A stretch of 64,000 nucleotides of DNA from Anisodus tanguticus (lineage: Eukaryota > Streptophyta > Magnoliopsida > Solanales > Solanaceae): the NCBI GenBank assembly GCA_034509755.1, contig CM067539.1, positions 26,808,501-26,872,500 on the forward strand. The letters are read 5' to 3'. Below the pieces are notes generated by a model. The model saw only the letters and a list, made by a program, of their open reading frames with translations, ran no database searches and was not told where the DNA came from. Below are positions 35,941 through 48,020 of this stretch, one piece after another (position 1 is the first letter of the stretch; each line of letters starts with the position of its first letter). The translations under genes and the position numbers were made by a program.

Positions 35941-36170
35941 GTAAGCTTATCAAATTTTTTTCTTTTTGTCTTTTTGTCGTAGCTTTATCAATTGTTAGGT
36001 TTTTGTTTATCGTAAGTGCACTTTTCCTCACAGATCATTAGTTAATTGAGCGTTAGAGTTTTGACTTACCAATTTCATAATATTCTATTATTTTGACGGC
36101 TTGTTACTTATTGTTCAGGCGCTCCAATAGGCAATGCACAAGTGACAGCCGCTCCACCAACTTTACTTTA
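35941..36170. other. AT-rich spacer between TRIM and SINE
   Basis: No recognised feature. Confidence 0.4.
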
Positions 36171-36186
36171 AAAATGAACTTTTGAA

Positions 36187-36490
36187 GTCCTCCGGGGCAT
36201 AGTCCAGTGGTAAAGCCTGGGCGCTATAAGGCGCTCTGACATGGGACAGCGTGGGTTCGATTCCCCGCAAGCACGAAGAAATTCCGCATGTTGGGGAATT
36301 TGACCTTGTTTCATTGATCAGTTGTACGCTCCCAGAAAATTGGTCACCGGAGCACATCCCGCGATTTACCTGGTGATAGTTGTTGAAGGACCGGTGCTAT
36401 TACCTCCAGGACGTCTGGGTAATACCAGTGAAGTAGTCGGTAAGCGCAGCGCAGAAACCCGATTATCAAAAAAAAAAAAAAAAAAAAAAA
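36187..36490 (+). mobile_element. tRNA-derived SINE, full length, with A and B boxes, poly(A) and target duplication
   Basis: The head is tRNA-like, with an A box TAGTCCAGTGG (36200-36210) and a B box GGTTCGATTCC (36254-36264). It is followed by a tRNA-unrelated body and an A-run of about 20. The flanks repeat AAAATGAACTTTTGAA (36171-36186) and AAAATGAACTTTTTGAA (36487-36503). Spacing and flanks fit pol III transcription and LINE-dependent insertion. It is a SINE and not a tRNA gene, because no cloverleaf 3' half follows. Confidence 0.9.
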
Positions 36491-36562
36491 TGAACTTTTT
36501 GAAACGTTCACGCATATAGAGTGTATTGGTTCATCACACTAGGCTATGCAAGTTTTTTATTA

Positions 36563-36806
36563 TTCCCTCCGGTACAAAATAATTGTTTTAACTTTTAAAA
36601 GTTGATCTAAAATATATGATATTTCACAAAATTAAAAAGGTATTTGATTCTTTTTTCAGATTTATCTATGACACATTTCTAATTCAGTGTACAAGTTCAA
36701 TGCTAATTATGTCAACTCAAATTTTTTTAATTAAGTTTATTTTAATTATAATTAAGTAAATTTATTAATTCATGCATCCAACCTAAAACATCAATTATTT
36801 TGGATT
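36563..36806. mobile_element. Stowaway-like MITE upstream of PPOX1, one end decayed
   Basis: The left end TTCCCTCCGGTACAAAATAATTG follows a TA. The right end has the inverted TCAATTATTTTGGATTTA but lacks the outermost GGAGGGA, so it is truncated or mutated. It lies about 250 bp upstream of the PPOX1 start codon. Confidence 0.55.
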
Positions 36807-37048
36807 TATGTTTGAATTCTCAAACGAACTTTGGAAACCAAAAAAAAAGAAGCCAAAAAGTGGAAATCTTGTAGCATCACCCCTTATCTCACCAGCATTA
36901 ATTCCTAACCGAAAGATGTTAAGTCATGAAGAAAAATGACGGCTGAGATTAGTCCGAAATTCTTTCGCCAACCGAAACGATAACGCAAAGCGAAAAGTGA
37001 TAGTCCAGCTGAACCTGAAACTGAAGCTGCACTCTAAAACAGACAGTC
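36807..37048 (+). promoter_or_regulatory. PPOX1 proximal upstream region
   Basis: It contains the 5' leader of PPOX1. Purine-rich and CGAAACGATAACG-like segments are seen, but no clear TATA box. The first ATG (37049) is used by analogy with the family. Confidence 0.4.
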
Positions 37049-40000
37049 ATGACAACAACTCCCGTCGCCAATCATCCAAGTATCTTCACTCACCGGTCGC
37101 CGTCGCCATCGCCGTCATTTTTATTCCTAAACCGTACAAATTTCATCCCTTACATTTCCACCTCTAAGCGCAATACTTCCAATTGCAATGGCTGGAGAAC
37201 AAGATGTTCCGTCGCCAAAGATTACACAGTTCCCCCCTCAGAAGTCGACAGCGGGTCGGGTCACCAGTTCCCGGAGCTGGATTGCGTTGTAGTCGGAGCA
37301 GGAATTAGTGGCCTTTGCATTGCCAAGGTGATCTCAGCTAATTACCCTAATCTAATGGTAACGGAAGCGAGAGATCGTGCTGGTGGAAACATAACGACGG
37401 TAGAAAGAGATGGATACTTATGGGAAGAAGGTCCTAATAGTTTTCAACCGTCGGATCCTATGTTGACTATGGCTGTAGATTGTGGATTGAAAGATGATTT
37501 GGTGTTGGGAGATCCTGATGCACCTCGGTTTGTCTTGTGGAAGGGGAAATTGAGGCCCGTACCAGGCAAGCTTACGGATCTTCCGTTTTTTGATTTGATG
37601 AGTATTCCTGGCAAGCTGAGAGCTGGTTTTGGTGCCATTGGTCTTCGTCCTTCACCTCCAGTTTGTACTCATCCGCTTTCTTTGTCTCCTTTCAACATTG
37701 ATGCATTTATTTCTTCTGATTGATTCTGCTCACACAAATGATAAAGAAGAAAAATATGAATAAAGAGAGATTGTACGTTCAACGTTCCACTCCAACTTTA
37801 AGAATGCACATCTAGACAACTAAACACTCCAACGTTAAGAATAGACATCTAGACAACTAAACACTCCAACGTTAAGAATACACATCTAGACACCTACACT
37901 TTCCAACCAACTTTAAGAATACACATCTAGACACCTACACTTTCCAACTTTAAGAATGCACATCTAGATACCTCAAACTTATCTCCAATGTGTCAGTTGA
38001 ACACTCCAACTTATAAAATGATTATCTAGACACCTCCAAACTTTATGTGGCACGTGAGCAAGTTTCATACCTGAACTAACATGTGTTTGCGTTTCCTACC
38101 TTAACTATTTATCAAAACACACTTTGAAATTAATGAGTCAGTTGCCTGCCATGGGAACGAAATTTTATGGGTAAATTAAGCTGGCACGTGTCTTTTGGCG
38201 ATTTTATTCAAATACTTAGTCTAGTTAGTTTCGAGGTGTGTTTTGATAAATAGTTGGTGATAGTTTAGGTGGGAAACGCACAGGTAGGAAATTCGCAAAA
38301 AGTGTTACTTCATGTGTGTTTTTGACCATTATCTCAAGAAAAAATGAAAATGAAGAGAGCTTGTACATTCAACATTTTGATAATTTGTGCATTTCCCTCA
38401 CTCCGCATGGTTTGGCAAAAGTGACAGGGTTATGAGGAATCAGTTGAGCAGTTCGTGCGTCGTAATCTTGGTGATGAGGTCTTTGAACGCTTGATAGAAC
38501 CATTTTGTTCTGGTACTTGCCAATTCTTCCCTGTGGCATTTGTTCACTTTCTTAAATACTGTTTTGCTGTAGATATTCATATAGTGCGAAGAACTAATTG
38601 ATTCTATTTGATACTCTTCATTTTTTTTATAGGTGTTTACGCCGGTGACCCCTCAAAACTGAGTATGAAAGCAGCATTTGGGAAAGTGTGGAAGCTGGAA
38701 GAAACTGGTGGTAGCATTATTGGGGGAACCTTTAAGGCAATAAAGGAGAGATCCAGTACACCTAAAGTGCCTCGTGATCCGTAATGATGGACTTGATTCA
38801 AAGTCTTTATGCTTTTTCTTTCCGTGCCATGTGTTTCTTTCTCTTAAGAATATGTATCCAGAGAGAGTACGCTGACTTGAGTAATCATTCTATAGGCGTT
38901 TACCAACACCAAAAGGACAAACAGTTGGATCATTCAGGAAGGGTCTGAGAATGCTTCCAGATGCATTATGTGAAAGGTGCTCTTCTGATCTCCAAGTTCA
39001 ATGCTTCCACCACCAGTAAAAAAAAGGGAAAGAGAAAGAAGAATGTCAAAAGTTATGGACTAGTTAAAGCTCAGTTTTGGCGTTTTTCCTGCCTAAAGTG
39101 TGCTCTTTGGTGCTCTTGTAGTATTTTAACTTGGAATTGTGAATAAGCTGTCTCCATGTTTCCTTAGGTTGGGAAGCAAAGTAAAATTATCATGGAAACT
39201 TTCTAGCATTACAAAGTCAGAAAAAGGAGGATATTGCTTGACATATGAGACACCAGAAGGAGTAGTTTCTCTGCAAAGTCGAAGCATTGTCATGACTGTC
39301 CCATCCTATGTAGCAAGCAACATATTACGTCCTCTTTCGGTGTGTTTCCTTTACTGATTGCTCCAAGGTCATTATTGTTATTGTTCATTTCGCACTCTAA
39401 CATAGAAGCTTGTCTAGAAAAGTGGGAAGCGGGAACATTTGTTAGTTTTTCTTTTTTCTTTTGGACTAGGGAAAGGGGCTCAAACACATCAGTATAACAC
39501 TCATATACTATGTATGTTTTTATGCAACATAATGTTCTATATTGCAGAGAAAGACTTAATCAGCGAGAACATAATAAGAAAAAGAACATTTGTGTCATGC
39601 CGAGAATCAGCATATACTTGCTTAATGAGGTCAAAAGTGCAACCGTACCCCATACCCTAATGAAAGATGGAACCTGTATCTTCCTATATCTCATGTTTTT
39701 TTGATTTTTTATGTAAAATTTTATGAGCAGTTTCTTTAAATGCTTTGACCTTGGATTTTTCTAAGGTTACTACTTCTAATAATTGATTTGCAAGAAATGT
39801 GGCTCACTTAAAATGAGATCCATTTATCTATAGGTTGTGGTTCAGTTTCTTTTGTTTCTTGCTGAAGCAAAATGTCTATAATCTTATGTTACTCAGGTAG
39901 CCGCAGCAGATGCACTTTCAAATTTCTACTATCCCCCAGTTGCAGCAGTCACAGTTTCATATCCTAAAGAGTCTATTCGCGATGAACGTCTGGTTGATGG

Positions 40001-43000
40001 TGAACTAAAGGGATTTGGGCAGTTGCATCCACGTTCACAAGGAGTGGAGACACTAGGTAGCTTTCTGTTGGAGAGATTCACTCTAATCTTTGACATCAAT
40101 AATCCATATCGATGATGGATAACTCTTATTATGATAATTGCAGGATGCAATTCACTGAATGACCCTCATTACCTTGAAAATTTGGCATTAACCATGCAAA
40201 TCAAAGATGGACAATAATAATAAGACCTGATTCATTTCTTAAGTATTATTGTGTTTCATCTGCAGGAACGATCTATAGTTCATCACTCTTCCCTAACCGT
40301 GCCCCAAATGGCCGGGTGCTACTCTTGAACTACATTGGAGGAGCAACAAATTCTGAAATTTTGTCTAAGGTAAGGCATTTCAACTGAATTCAACTTCAAG
40401 TGCCAGCAGTACTGATTTATCATAATGAACATTCATGGGCTGGGCGGTTGAAGCATCACCTTTAGGTCCTACAGTAACAAATAGAAAACTAAGGATAACC
40501 TTATCACCAAATGGTTTGTGGTTGGATATTGTTCTTTTGGATGCAAATATGTTAATGTGTTGTAGTGGTGAGGAGAAAGTTTTCGGTGTTACTCTCTCTA
40601 GATTAATGACCTAGTCGGTCTGAATTACAAAACTGCATATTACCAAGTGAGAGAAGGTGGATAAAAATTATAAATTTATTGAAGTAGTACTTAGCTATGA
40701 CTGTAAAAATTGATCTTTTTAGAATAATCAACATTAATAGTGTTTTATGATGCTGATTTAATCAGAAAACAGATTAAATCTTGTGAAATTATTTCAAATC
40801 CAACAAGCCCTAAATAGTGGACCTTGCTCTAATTGCAGTGAAGTCTGCAGTCACAACGGTGTCTTTGATATATGGTACCATTCTAGTTGAGGCATCCTGC
40901 ATTAATTTAGCCCATGTCTTCGGTTTATGTTCTTTTTACCTAAAGAAAGAAACTTTCACATGCTGTACATGTTTCGAAGATTTAAAGCATAATCAGATAA
41001 CTAATGTTTTGTTTATACTACTTTACTAGTAAACTGCAACTTTTCTTTATTTTTTTAAAAAGGTTAAACTGCAACCTTCTGTTAAAAATAAGTAACATGA
41101 ATTTTTTTAAGAAAATGCAGCACCTAGGAGGTAATAAGAATGTACAAAAGTCACTAGACTTAGCTCCTTCATATACTTACCTATAAGGTATATTGTCTCT
41201 GTCATTTACAATATTCATTGTACACAAAAAGTATAAGTTTTTAAGGCATCTTTTATTATTACTAACAATTCATGTATATAACTATACCTGTATTATAATC
41301 CATCCTTAACTAGTCAGTCAACCAAAAGAGCTCCAAGGAAGTCCATATGCTTGACAGGGTAAGGGTACTCATGATTATATCTTTCCTTCCTTTGATAAAT
41401 GTATCTTCTGCTAGCCTGTTTTTTTTCTCTTTTTTCGTGCTACACAATCCTTGAGAGACGCGTCCATAGGCAGTCCACGTATTGTAGGAAGGGAATCCAC
41501 CTTACAACTGGGCGTCTCAGTTAGTTGCTTGATTTTGTCTGTTTTGCCAACAGATGATGGAGTTGATCCTCCTTGACATCACATAACACACGTGTATCTA
41601 TGAAAATGTGTAATAGAATGAGACACTTGAACAGTATCTTGCCCTCCCATTCTAGATGCGGAATCTCTCAAATTATCCTTGTCTTTGTCTACAATCTGTG
41701 ATAAATATGAATAACATCGGAGATTGTTATAGGTCTCTTGAACTTCCAAAAAACCTGTGAGTTTCATTAACCAAGATTGCAAATTTGACCGTGGGTGTAC
41801 AGAAATAAACCCAACAAAGTCCATTTGTCCGATTGTGAATTCCAAAATTCCTAGGTCCAACTTGCAAAGTTATCCTGCCTCCCGCTTCTCAACCTGGAGT
41901 CTATCAGCTATCTATATGAATAAAAGTAAATGCAAGTGGTGGAGCAATTAGGAGATATGAGGAACTAGAAAACATGAATAGAAATTGGACTCCTAATGTG
42001 AGCAGGCACTCTTGTGTGATTAGCCGTCATGTGAGTAATTTCACCTGAACTGAAGCAGTTACAGACACACAATGTCCTTCCCATCTTCCTTTTTGTCCTG
42101 TGTCAAGATTCAAACACGTGTGAATTTCTAACGAGTGTTTCACTGGAAATTTGAGAGAAGAAGTATCATGTCAAGGTGAGGTGGCATTGATATTACAACT
42201 GCAAGTAAAGGAGGTACAACTAGGACAAAGGATAAGATATATATGAAGTTGGTGTAATGATACTTGGAGAAAAACCAATTCCATCTCTGGCGATGGATAA
42301 TTTCTGAGAAATTGCAACCAGATACTTTCCTTTTGTCGAAACCTTTCACTTATTTGCCTGTCTCCGGAAAAATGTCTATCATTTAGTCCTTCGCTCACCG
42401 ATTGCTTCTTGTTTCTGACATCCTTCATTGTTTTATTGCAATTTCTGATGCGATGCATAGCATCAACGAGTTGATGATATATAGTGACTATTGATTGAAC
42501 CACGTTCCTGTATCTATGTTTCATTCTGTTGACTGGTTCTTTGGGTTGAGACGATCTTCTTAGCTCTTTATATCCCGTCTTACTTTTCAGATGTACACTT
42601 GATTTAGATGAATGCTGCATTTTTTGCTGTTTCCATGGTGATTTTCTTTTATAGTATTTGTCCGAAAGCATGTCGGTTATTCTTTATGCTTTCAGGGCCT
42701 TGAATAAATTGTTTCCAGCTTTGATACCTCATTCCTCTTGCAGACAGAGAGCCAACTTGTGGAAGCAGTTGACCGTGACCTCAGAAAGATGCTTATAAAA
42801 CCCAAAGCACAAGATCCCTTTGTTACGGGTGTGCGAGTATGGCCACAAGCTATCCCACAGTTTTTGGTTGGTCATCTGGATACACTAGGTACTGCAAAAG
42901 CTGCTCTAAGTGATAATGGTCTTGAAGGGTTGTTCCTTGGCGGTAATTATGTGTCTGGTGTAGCATTGGGGAGGTGTGTTGAAGGTGCTTATGAAATTGC

Positions 43001-43043
43001 ATCTGATGTAACAGGATTTTTGTCCAAGTATGCATACAAATGA
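37049..43043 (+). CDS. PPOX1: protoporphyrinogen oxidase 1, plastid, 8 exons, complete
   Basis: Exons are 37049-37660, 38428-38512, 38633-38780, 38896-38976, 39168-39339, 39897-40056, 40266-40369 and 42744-43043. The coding sequence is 553 codons, near the 548-residue tobacco enzyme. Residues 1-55 are a Ser/Thr/Arg-rich plastid transit peptide (ends near RCSVAK). The FAD-binding GAGISG lies at 83-88, followed by VTEARDRAGGN and the WEEGPNSFQPSD block. The C-terminus holds the second FAD contact (GLFLGGNYVSGVALGRCVEGA). The enzyme oxidises protoporphyrinogen IX to protoporphyrin IX, the last step shared by heme and chlorophyll synthesis, and is the target of diphenyl-ether herbicides. All junctions are GT-AG and no disabling change was seen. 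Introns 1 and 7 are enlarged by repeats. Confidence 0.96.
37783..38330. repeat. 37-bp minisatellite and foldback repeat in PPOX1 intron 1
   Basis: About five to six diverged units of roughly 37 bp (core AAGAATACACATCTAGACA) run from 37783 to about 38030. Beyond them, TTAACTATTTATCAAAACACAC (38100-38121) is answered in inverted orientation at about 38238-38260. The whole is probably one non-autonomous foldback DNA element whose arm carries the tandem units. Confidence 0.65.
40370..42743. other. PPOX1 intron 7, 2.4 kb, with antisense coding-like frames
   Basis: This intron is much longer than the others. On the minus strand it carries two open stretches without low-complexity bias: about 42671-42230 (including VVQSIVTIYHQLVDAMHRIR) and about 41860-41580 (including LQSWLMKLTGFLEVQETYNN). 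A splice-like border (ATAG) precedes the second. I recognise no domain. They could be an inserted gene fragment or a nested antisense transcript. Confidence 0.4.
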
Positions 43044-43461
43044 AACCTGTCTCGGGAGTACTGCTAGGTCCAAACCTTGTTAGTAATACCATTATGCCTT
43101 GGGAATATTGGCATGTGCCTAAAGTTTTGCTTATTATAGTTATTTTAGCCTTGGTAAATAATTTGTTCTTGATATCAGTCGTTTTGTTTTTATCTTTGGT
43201 TCTTATTTCTTTGAGGTAAAATGTTTTTGCTAAGGAAATAAGATTTTAAAGAGCGAGTATATCTGCTAACTGGAAGAAAATCTAAATCGTCCTCTTCCCT
43301 GTGGAATGCGAATTCCACACATTAATTGGGCATAAATAGCATTCTGCATTTATGGCTTGGTTAGCAGCCTGCATAGTGAGAGACGGCGAATGTATTTTCT
43401 CCGATTAACGTGGGGAGGTGGTCTATTTCTTTTCTACAATTTCTTATGGTTAAATAAATGG
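43044..43461 (+). other. PPOX1 3' region
   Basis: It follows the PPOX1 stop codon and probably contains its 3' UTR. No other feature was seen. Confidence 0.45.
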
Positions 43462-43471
43462 ACCCACCATA

Positions 43472-44358
43472 GAGTTATGGGCTAAATTTATTCCTTAACT
43501 ATGCAGTATGTTCATTTTGGTCCCTCAAATATAATCTTGAACATATTTAATCCTTTAACTATGGGAGTAGGTTCATTTTGATCCCTCAACTATAACTTTG
43601 AGCATATTTAATTCCTTAACTATGCTAAAGTGGAGTATTTTTGGTCTCCCTAACAAAATCCGTTTTAAAAGTAACGGTGCTAAATCAATGTGACACGTGA
43701 CTTGTAAGAGGCTAAACCCATCGGACCTGATCGGAGAAGAAACTCGAAACTAAGGTCATTGGACCTAAGGTCAACTATGTACTCTCTTTTTTAAAAGAAA
43801 ATTAATAGACTCCTCAACTCACTTGGCGGTCACTTTTGATGTCCTGCATGTGCAGTGCATAAATTATTTCCTTTTTCCTGCAATGTAGATTTTTTTTAGT
43901 TTATTTTTATAAAATAAAATATAAAATTAATAATCAACCCATTTTTAATTTTAAAAGTAACTCATTTTACTAGTAGAAAATAGCTTATTAATCAGGCTCA
44001 TACCGAAAATAACCGAACTTAACTTGAAAAAAATTGAACTGAACCGAAGAACCCGAACCTTTTGGCGGTTGTTATACATTAGCTTGAGGTTGTTGTCCTG
44101 TCTTAAAATTCCGAACCCACAAACCTCAAATCTTGGCTCTGCCTCTGGTGTTAGATGGGTTTAGCACTGAGTTTTGTTAGGGAGACCAAAAGTGCTCCAC
44201 TTTAACATTGTTAAAGGATTAAATATGTTCAGGGTTATATTTGAGGGATCAAAATGAACCTACTCTCATAGTTAAGAAATTAAATATACTCAAGGTTATA
44301 TTTGAGAGACCAAAATAAACCTACACTCATAAATAAGGGGTAATTTTTGCCATAACTC
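43472..44358. mobile_element. Mutator-like non-autonomous element (MULE-MITE), 887 bp, 10-bp target duplication
   Basis: Terminal inverted repeats of about 190 bp begin GAGTTATGG at both ends and contain two internal units of about 70 bp (TTCATTTTGATCCCTCAA and variants). The flanks are identical ACCCACCATA (43462-43471 and 44359-44368). A 9-11 bp duplication with long inverted repeats is diagnostic for Mutator-like elements. No transposase is encoded. Confidence 0.88.
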
Positions 44359-44463
44359 ACCCACCATAACCGATGGAATGACCACGAGCCTTATTTCATT
44401 GTGGTACAGGATCTGCAAATTAGTAGAAAAAGTGGCAAACTTTTTGTAGCTAATGTTCAAATA

Positions 44464-44727
44464 TTCCCGTTGTTTCAATTTATTTGAACCATTTACTATT
44501 TAGGGAGTTTATGAGGTAGTTCTTTGACCATGTTTTCCTTATATTTTTTCTAAATTATTTGAATTATAAATTATCATGACTTATAGTACTTTTGATGCAG
44601 TTTCTAAATATATAAATTTTATTTTTACAAATTTAAAAAATCTATATCTAAATTTAAGGTTAAAGTTATAAAGTTTGACCCTCATACTCCGAAAAGGTTC
44701 ACATAAATTAAAAAGAGGACGTAATAT
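44464..44727. mobile_element. Stowaway-like MITE
   Basis: The left end TTCCCGTTGTTTCAATTTATTTGAACC and the right end read inward (ACGTCCTCTTTTTAATTTATGTGAACC) are inverted repeats of a Solanaceae MITE type. A TA flank is present on the left side. Confidence 0.65.
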
Positions 44728-45189
44728 ACCATCGAGATTCAGCTCTTTCAAGCAACCTAACCTTGTAAAATGTCAAAAATTCCCTCACACTAAACAAGCA
44801 TGTTGATGGAGTAAGTGAAGTCACTTATATTGGGTGCATGTGAACAAACAAAGTCACATGAAAAATACAAAAAAGGGTGTTATTTATAAGGTATTGGGAT
44901 ACTCTTATTTATTTGAGATCTTTGGGGAAAATCATGCAGACTTGACCCAAAGTGAACAATTTTGTACAATATTAAGAGTATCTTTGAGTGTTTTAGCAAA
45001 ATACTAGTACTCAAAAAGTCAATGATTTGGTGGACGAGTATGAAAATGGTGGAACTAGTATCTTTGCTCTGTTTTTAGCCCAACAATTGATATCGAGAGT
45101 CACTGATTTAGTTGTACGAGTATAGAGATCGATAAGTAATAGCGTGGGGCTGATTTATTGTCTTTGCTTGTCTATGCGCCGATGTCATT
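44728..45189. other. dispersed-repeat remnant
   Basis: No gene. The text around 44852-44990 (CACATGAAAAATACAAAAAAGGGTG and GACTTGACCCAAAGTGAACAA) returns in diverged form at about 45890-46030, so both are fragments of the same dispersed repeat family. Confidence 0.45.
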
Positions 45190-45720
45190 CGCACAAATGC
45201 CCCTATTTTGGGGTGGTTTTAAATTCCCCCCCCCCCCCTCAAATTGTTGTTCTTTAATTTTTGCGCTTAGCCTAAAATTTTGGACGAAAATACCTTTGAG
45301 GTTCTGAGTTCGAACCCCAACAAAGTGAAAAGAAAAAAAGAAATTTCGCAAGACAAAGTTTCAGAGCAAACTATGCCTATTCAGACAAGTTATGCCTTAA
45401 AGCGTAACTTAGAAATATAGGCATAACTACTACAGAGTAACTTATGCCTTAAGGCATTGACTTACGATCGAACCCAGAACTACAGAAGTTATGCCTTAAG
45501 GCATAACTTTTTCCTTAATGCATTGCGAAACCTTTGCCTTGTGATTTTTTTATTGAGCTGAGGTTCGAACACGAATCTCTGGTTTTGTAGACGAACGAAT
45601 AAGAATATTTTGGCCCATAAATTTTTATTAAATGAGAAGTAGGGGCAAAAATTAAAGACCACCGATTAGAGGGGCAAAAATTAAAGACCAGTCCATATGA
45701 AGGATAATCGGCGCAAAAAA
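45190..45720. repeat. foldback element rich in TTATGCCTTAAGGCATAA palindromes
   Basis: The outer arms share GTTCTTTAATTTTTGCGC (45251-45268) with inverted GGTCTTTAATTTTTGCCCC (twice, 45645-45695), and both arms carry a GTTCGAACC-like block. Between them GCCTTAAGGCAT-type units recur four times. No coding sequence. A Mutator-like MITE is the likeliest origin, but no target duplication was found. Confidence 0.55.
45486..45509. repeat. perfect 24-bp palindrome
   Basis: The sequence from AAGTTATGCC to its mirror GGCATAACTT is its own reverse complement over all 24 bases. A related, imperfect copy lies at about 45454-45470. Confidence 0.95.
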
Positions 45721-47729
45721 AATACTATTTTTACTCGTAGCTTGGAGGTGCACACACAAGAAAAAGTGTATGGGCTTGGTGGTCATAAAAATTCGAATAA
45801 TGTGGGTGACACACCTTTAATCTCCAAAGTAGCCCATGAATGGTGATAGATCATGGAAACTTATTTCAAGGAGGGAGGCTGTTGGGTGTGTGAATAAAAT
45901 TCCACATGGTAAGTAGAAAAGCAAAAAAAAACTAGTAATAAGGTGTTGGATATTTCTATGGGTGTGAGTCCTTTAGGCAAAATCGTAGAGGCTTGACTTG
46001 AAGCAAACATATCGCATCATATTAAAAATATTTTAGCACAACTAGTTACCACCTTACAATAGAAAATGCATAATAACCAATTTTATTTATTATTGGATTG
46101 GCAAGTTCAAGGAAATTTTAGTGATTGTACAAGTTTTAAAGTATGTTTTATTTATTTCAATCATTAGGTTACTTATTAATAATTAGGAGTGCGGTGATAT
46201 GGTAAAATTATCATTCTATTTTTGGCTCCTTAATAGACGTGTCAAGTTAAAATGTGACAAGTAAAAATGGACGGAGAGAGTAAAATGCCAATATCTTCTC
46301 CAAATTGAATGTTGACATGTGAGAAAATTCACAGCTTATATGTAATATATGGATATATGAACCAAAAAAAGTGGGGTTCTGTGTAGGAGAATGAAATCCC
46401 ATTACTCTGTAGTTCATCCTTTATGCGTTTTCTCAATCTGATTAACTTCATTTTGTTTTTTTTTAAATCAAAATTTGATTTTGTTGATTGATACATACTA
46501 ATAGTCATAGGGCTTAGTGTTGGTTCCTTTTTTAAACCTAAATTTTTATTTTGCCTTGATTGTCATGGTGCTGCAGTTGTAGCTTTACACTGACTGAGCT
46601 ATAGACTTCATCTCTGGCCAACATAGGGCTACCAAATTTAGACCACAAAGTTGTAACCTGTTCAACTCATTTGAATTTTTGCAATATGGACTAGGTATAT
46701 ATTATTTGATGAGTACTTAGGTTTTGTTTGGCCAAAGGTGTTGCGGTGAACAATGAACACGCGAAGTGTTGAGCTTTTAATTTTCTGAAAATGGTAAAAT
46801 CTGTTTCGTTTTGCTTTAAATTAAAATTCCCATGAATGTCCTGTTATGTACATGAATGTTTTTGTGTGTGTACGCGTGGTATTTCATAACAGTTTGAATT
46901 AAGAAGATTGTATTTGTGCCTCTTATAACTGTAATGAGAAAGCTACTTGTTTGTACCAATACAGATTTGGCATTTGTATTTTTTATTTTATGTATTTATA
47001 TAGACAACTTTAGCATGTTGACATTGAACAGTGAAGCTCTTCCATACATCAGTGATAGTACATTAAAAGTTTAGAGGTCTCCCTTTAAATTATTACTAGT
47101 CGACTTACCGTTGTTCGCGCGGTCAAACCACAAAGAGAACTTACGATAGGATCTTTATGAAATTTAATTGAGATAGAGGAGACAAATTTTTCATAATACC
47201 ATAAATAAAGAAAAACAAATACTCATAAATAAATAAAGAAAAGTTCCCATATATATATATGAGAAAAACAAAAACAAATGTATATGAAAAGTACGTATGC
47301 AAAAATAAAACAATATAAACAAAGTGTAATCAAAACTTCTAAAATTTTAAAATGCAACATCTAAAATATAATCGTGCTAGTTTCTGATTGAAGCACTCTA
47401 GCAAGCAATAAATGGTTCAGCCGCTACTTGATTTTAATCGTACTTCTATTGATTTTCAATATTGATATATGTTAAATTGTTATTATTTGTGTGATGTTGG
47501 AGTTCCCTTATACCCGACTGTTGAATGCAATATCTCCAACTCATCTCTAGATAAGTTCTTCACTGTTGAAAAGTTGAACCATCCTTTCTACGGGAACTTG
47601 GTAATCAAGTAGCGCTAGAAAATGAATGGACGTGATGTCGATGATTAAAAGAACATATGAAATTGTGACACACATATTTCATAACTATATGAATTGAACT
47701 AAAAATATGAATTTTTAAATATGGAAAAT
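45721..47729. other. gene-poor AT-rich DNA
   Basis: It contains the second dispersed-repeat fragment (45890-46035). Beyond that I see no gene, inverted repeat or tandem array that I can support. Confidence 0.4.
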
Positions 47730-47976
47730 AAAAATCAATAGGGTAAGAATTAAACTTGGTGGTTTCATCAAATTGCGCTACACATATCTCATTACTTCAT
47801 AAATTGATTAGATAAATACGTAAAATATGTTATTTTTAAGTACTGAAAATAAAAATCAATAGGGTAAGAATTAAACTTGGTGGTTTCATCAAATTGCGCT
47901 ACACATATCTCATTACTTCATAAATTAATTAGATAAATACGTTATTTTTAAGTACTGAAAATAAAAATCAATAGGG
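47730..47976. repeat. 121-bp tandem repeat, two copies plus start of a third
   Basis: The unit containing AATCAATAGGGTAAGAATT and TTGCGCTACACATATCTCA repeats with a period of 121 bp (GGGTAAG at 47741 and 47862), with a partial third copy to about 47976. Confidence 0.88.
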
Positions 47977-48020
47977 TAATTATACGTATCGGTTGCATGG
48001 ACACAAATTTACTTCCTTAG

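Noticed and set aside
36187..36270. Possible tRNA gene
   Set aside because: A and B boxes are present, but no acceptor-stem partner follows. The A-tail and target duplication make it a SINE.
39439..39704. Frames on + in PPOX1 intron 5
   Set aside because: Intronic, no domain, and the flanking exons join in phase without them.
47730..47976. CRISPR-like or satellite array
   Set aside because: Only two full units without spacers in plant nuclear DNA; a simple tandem duplication.
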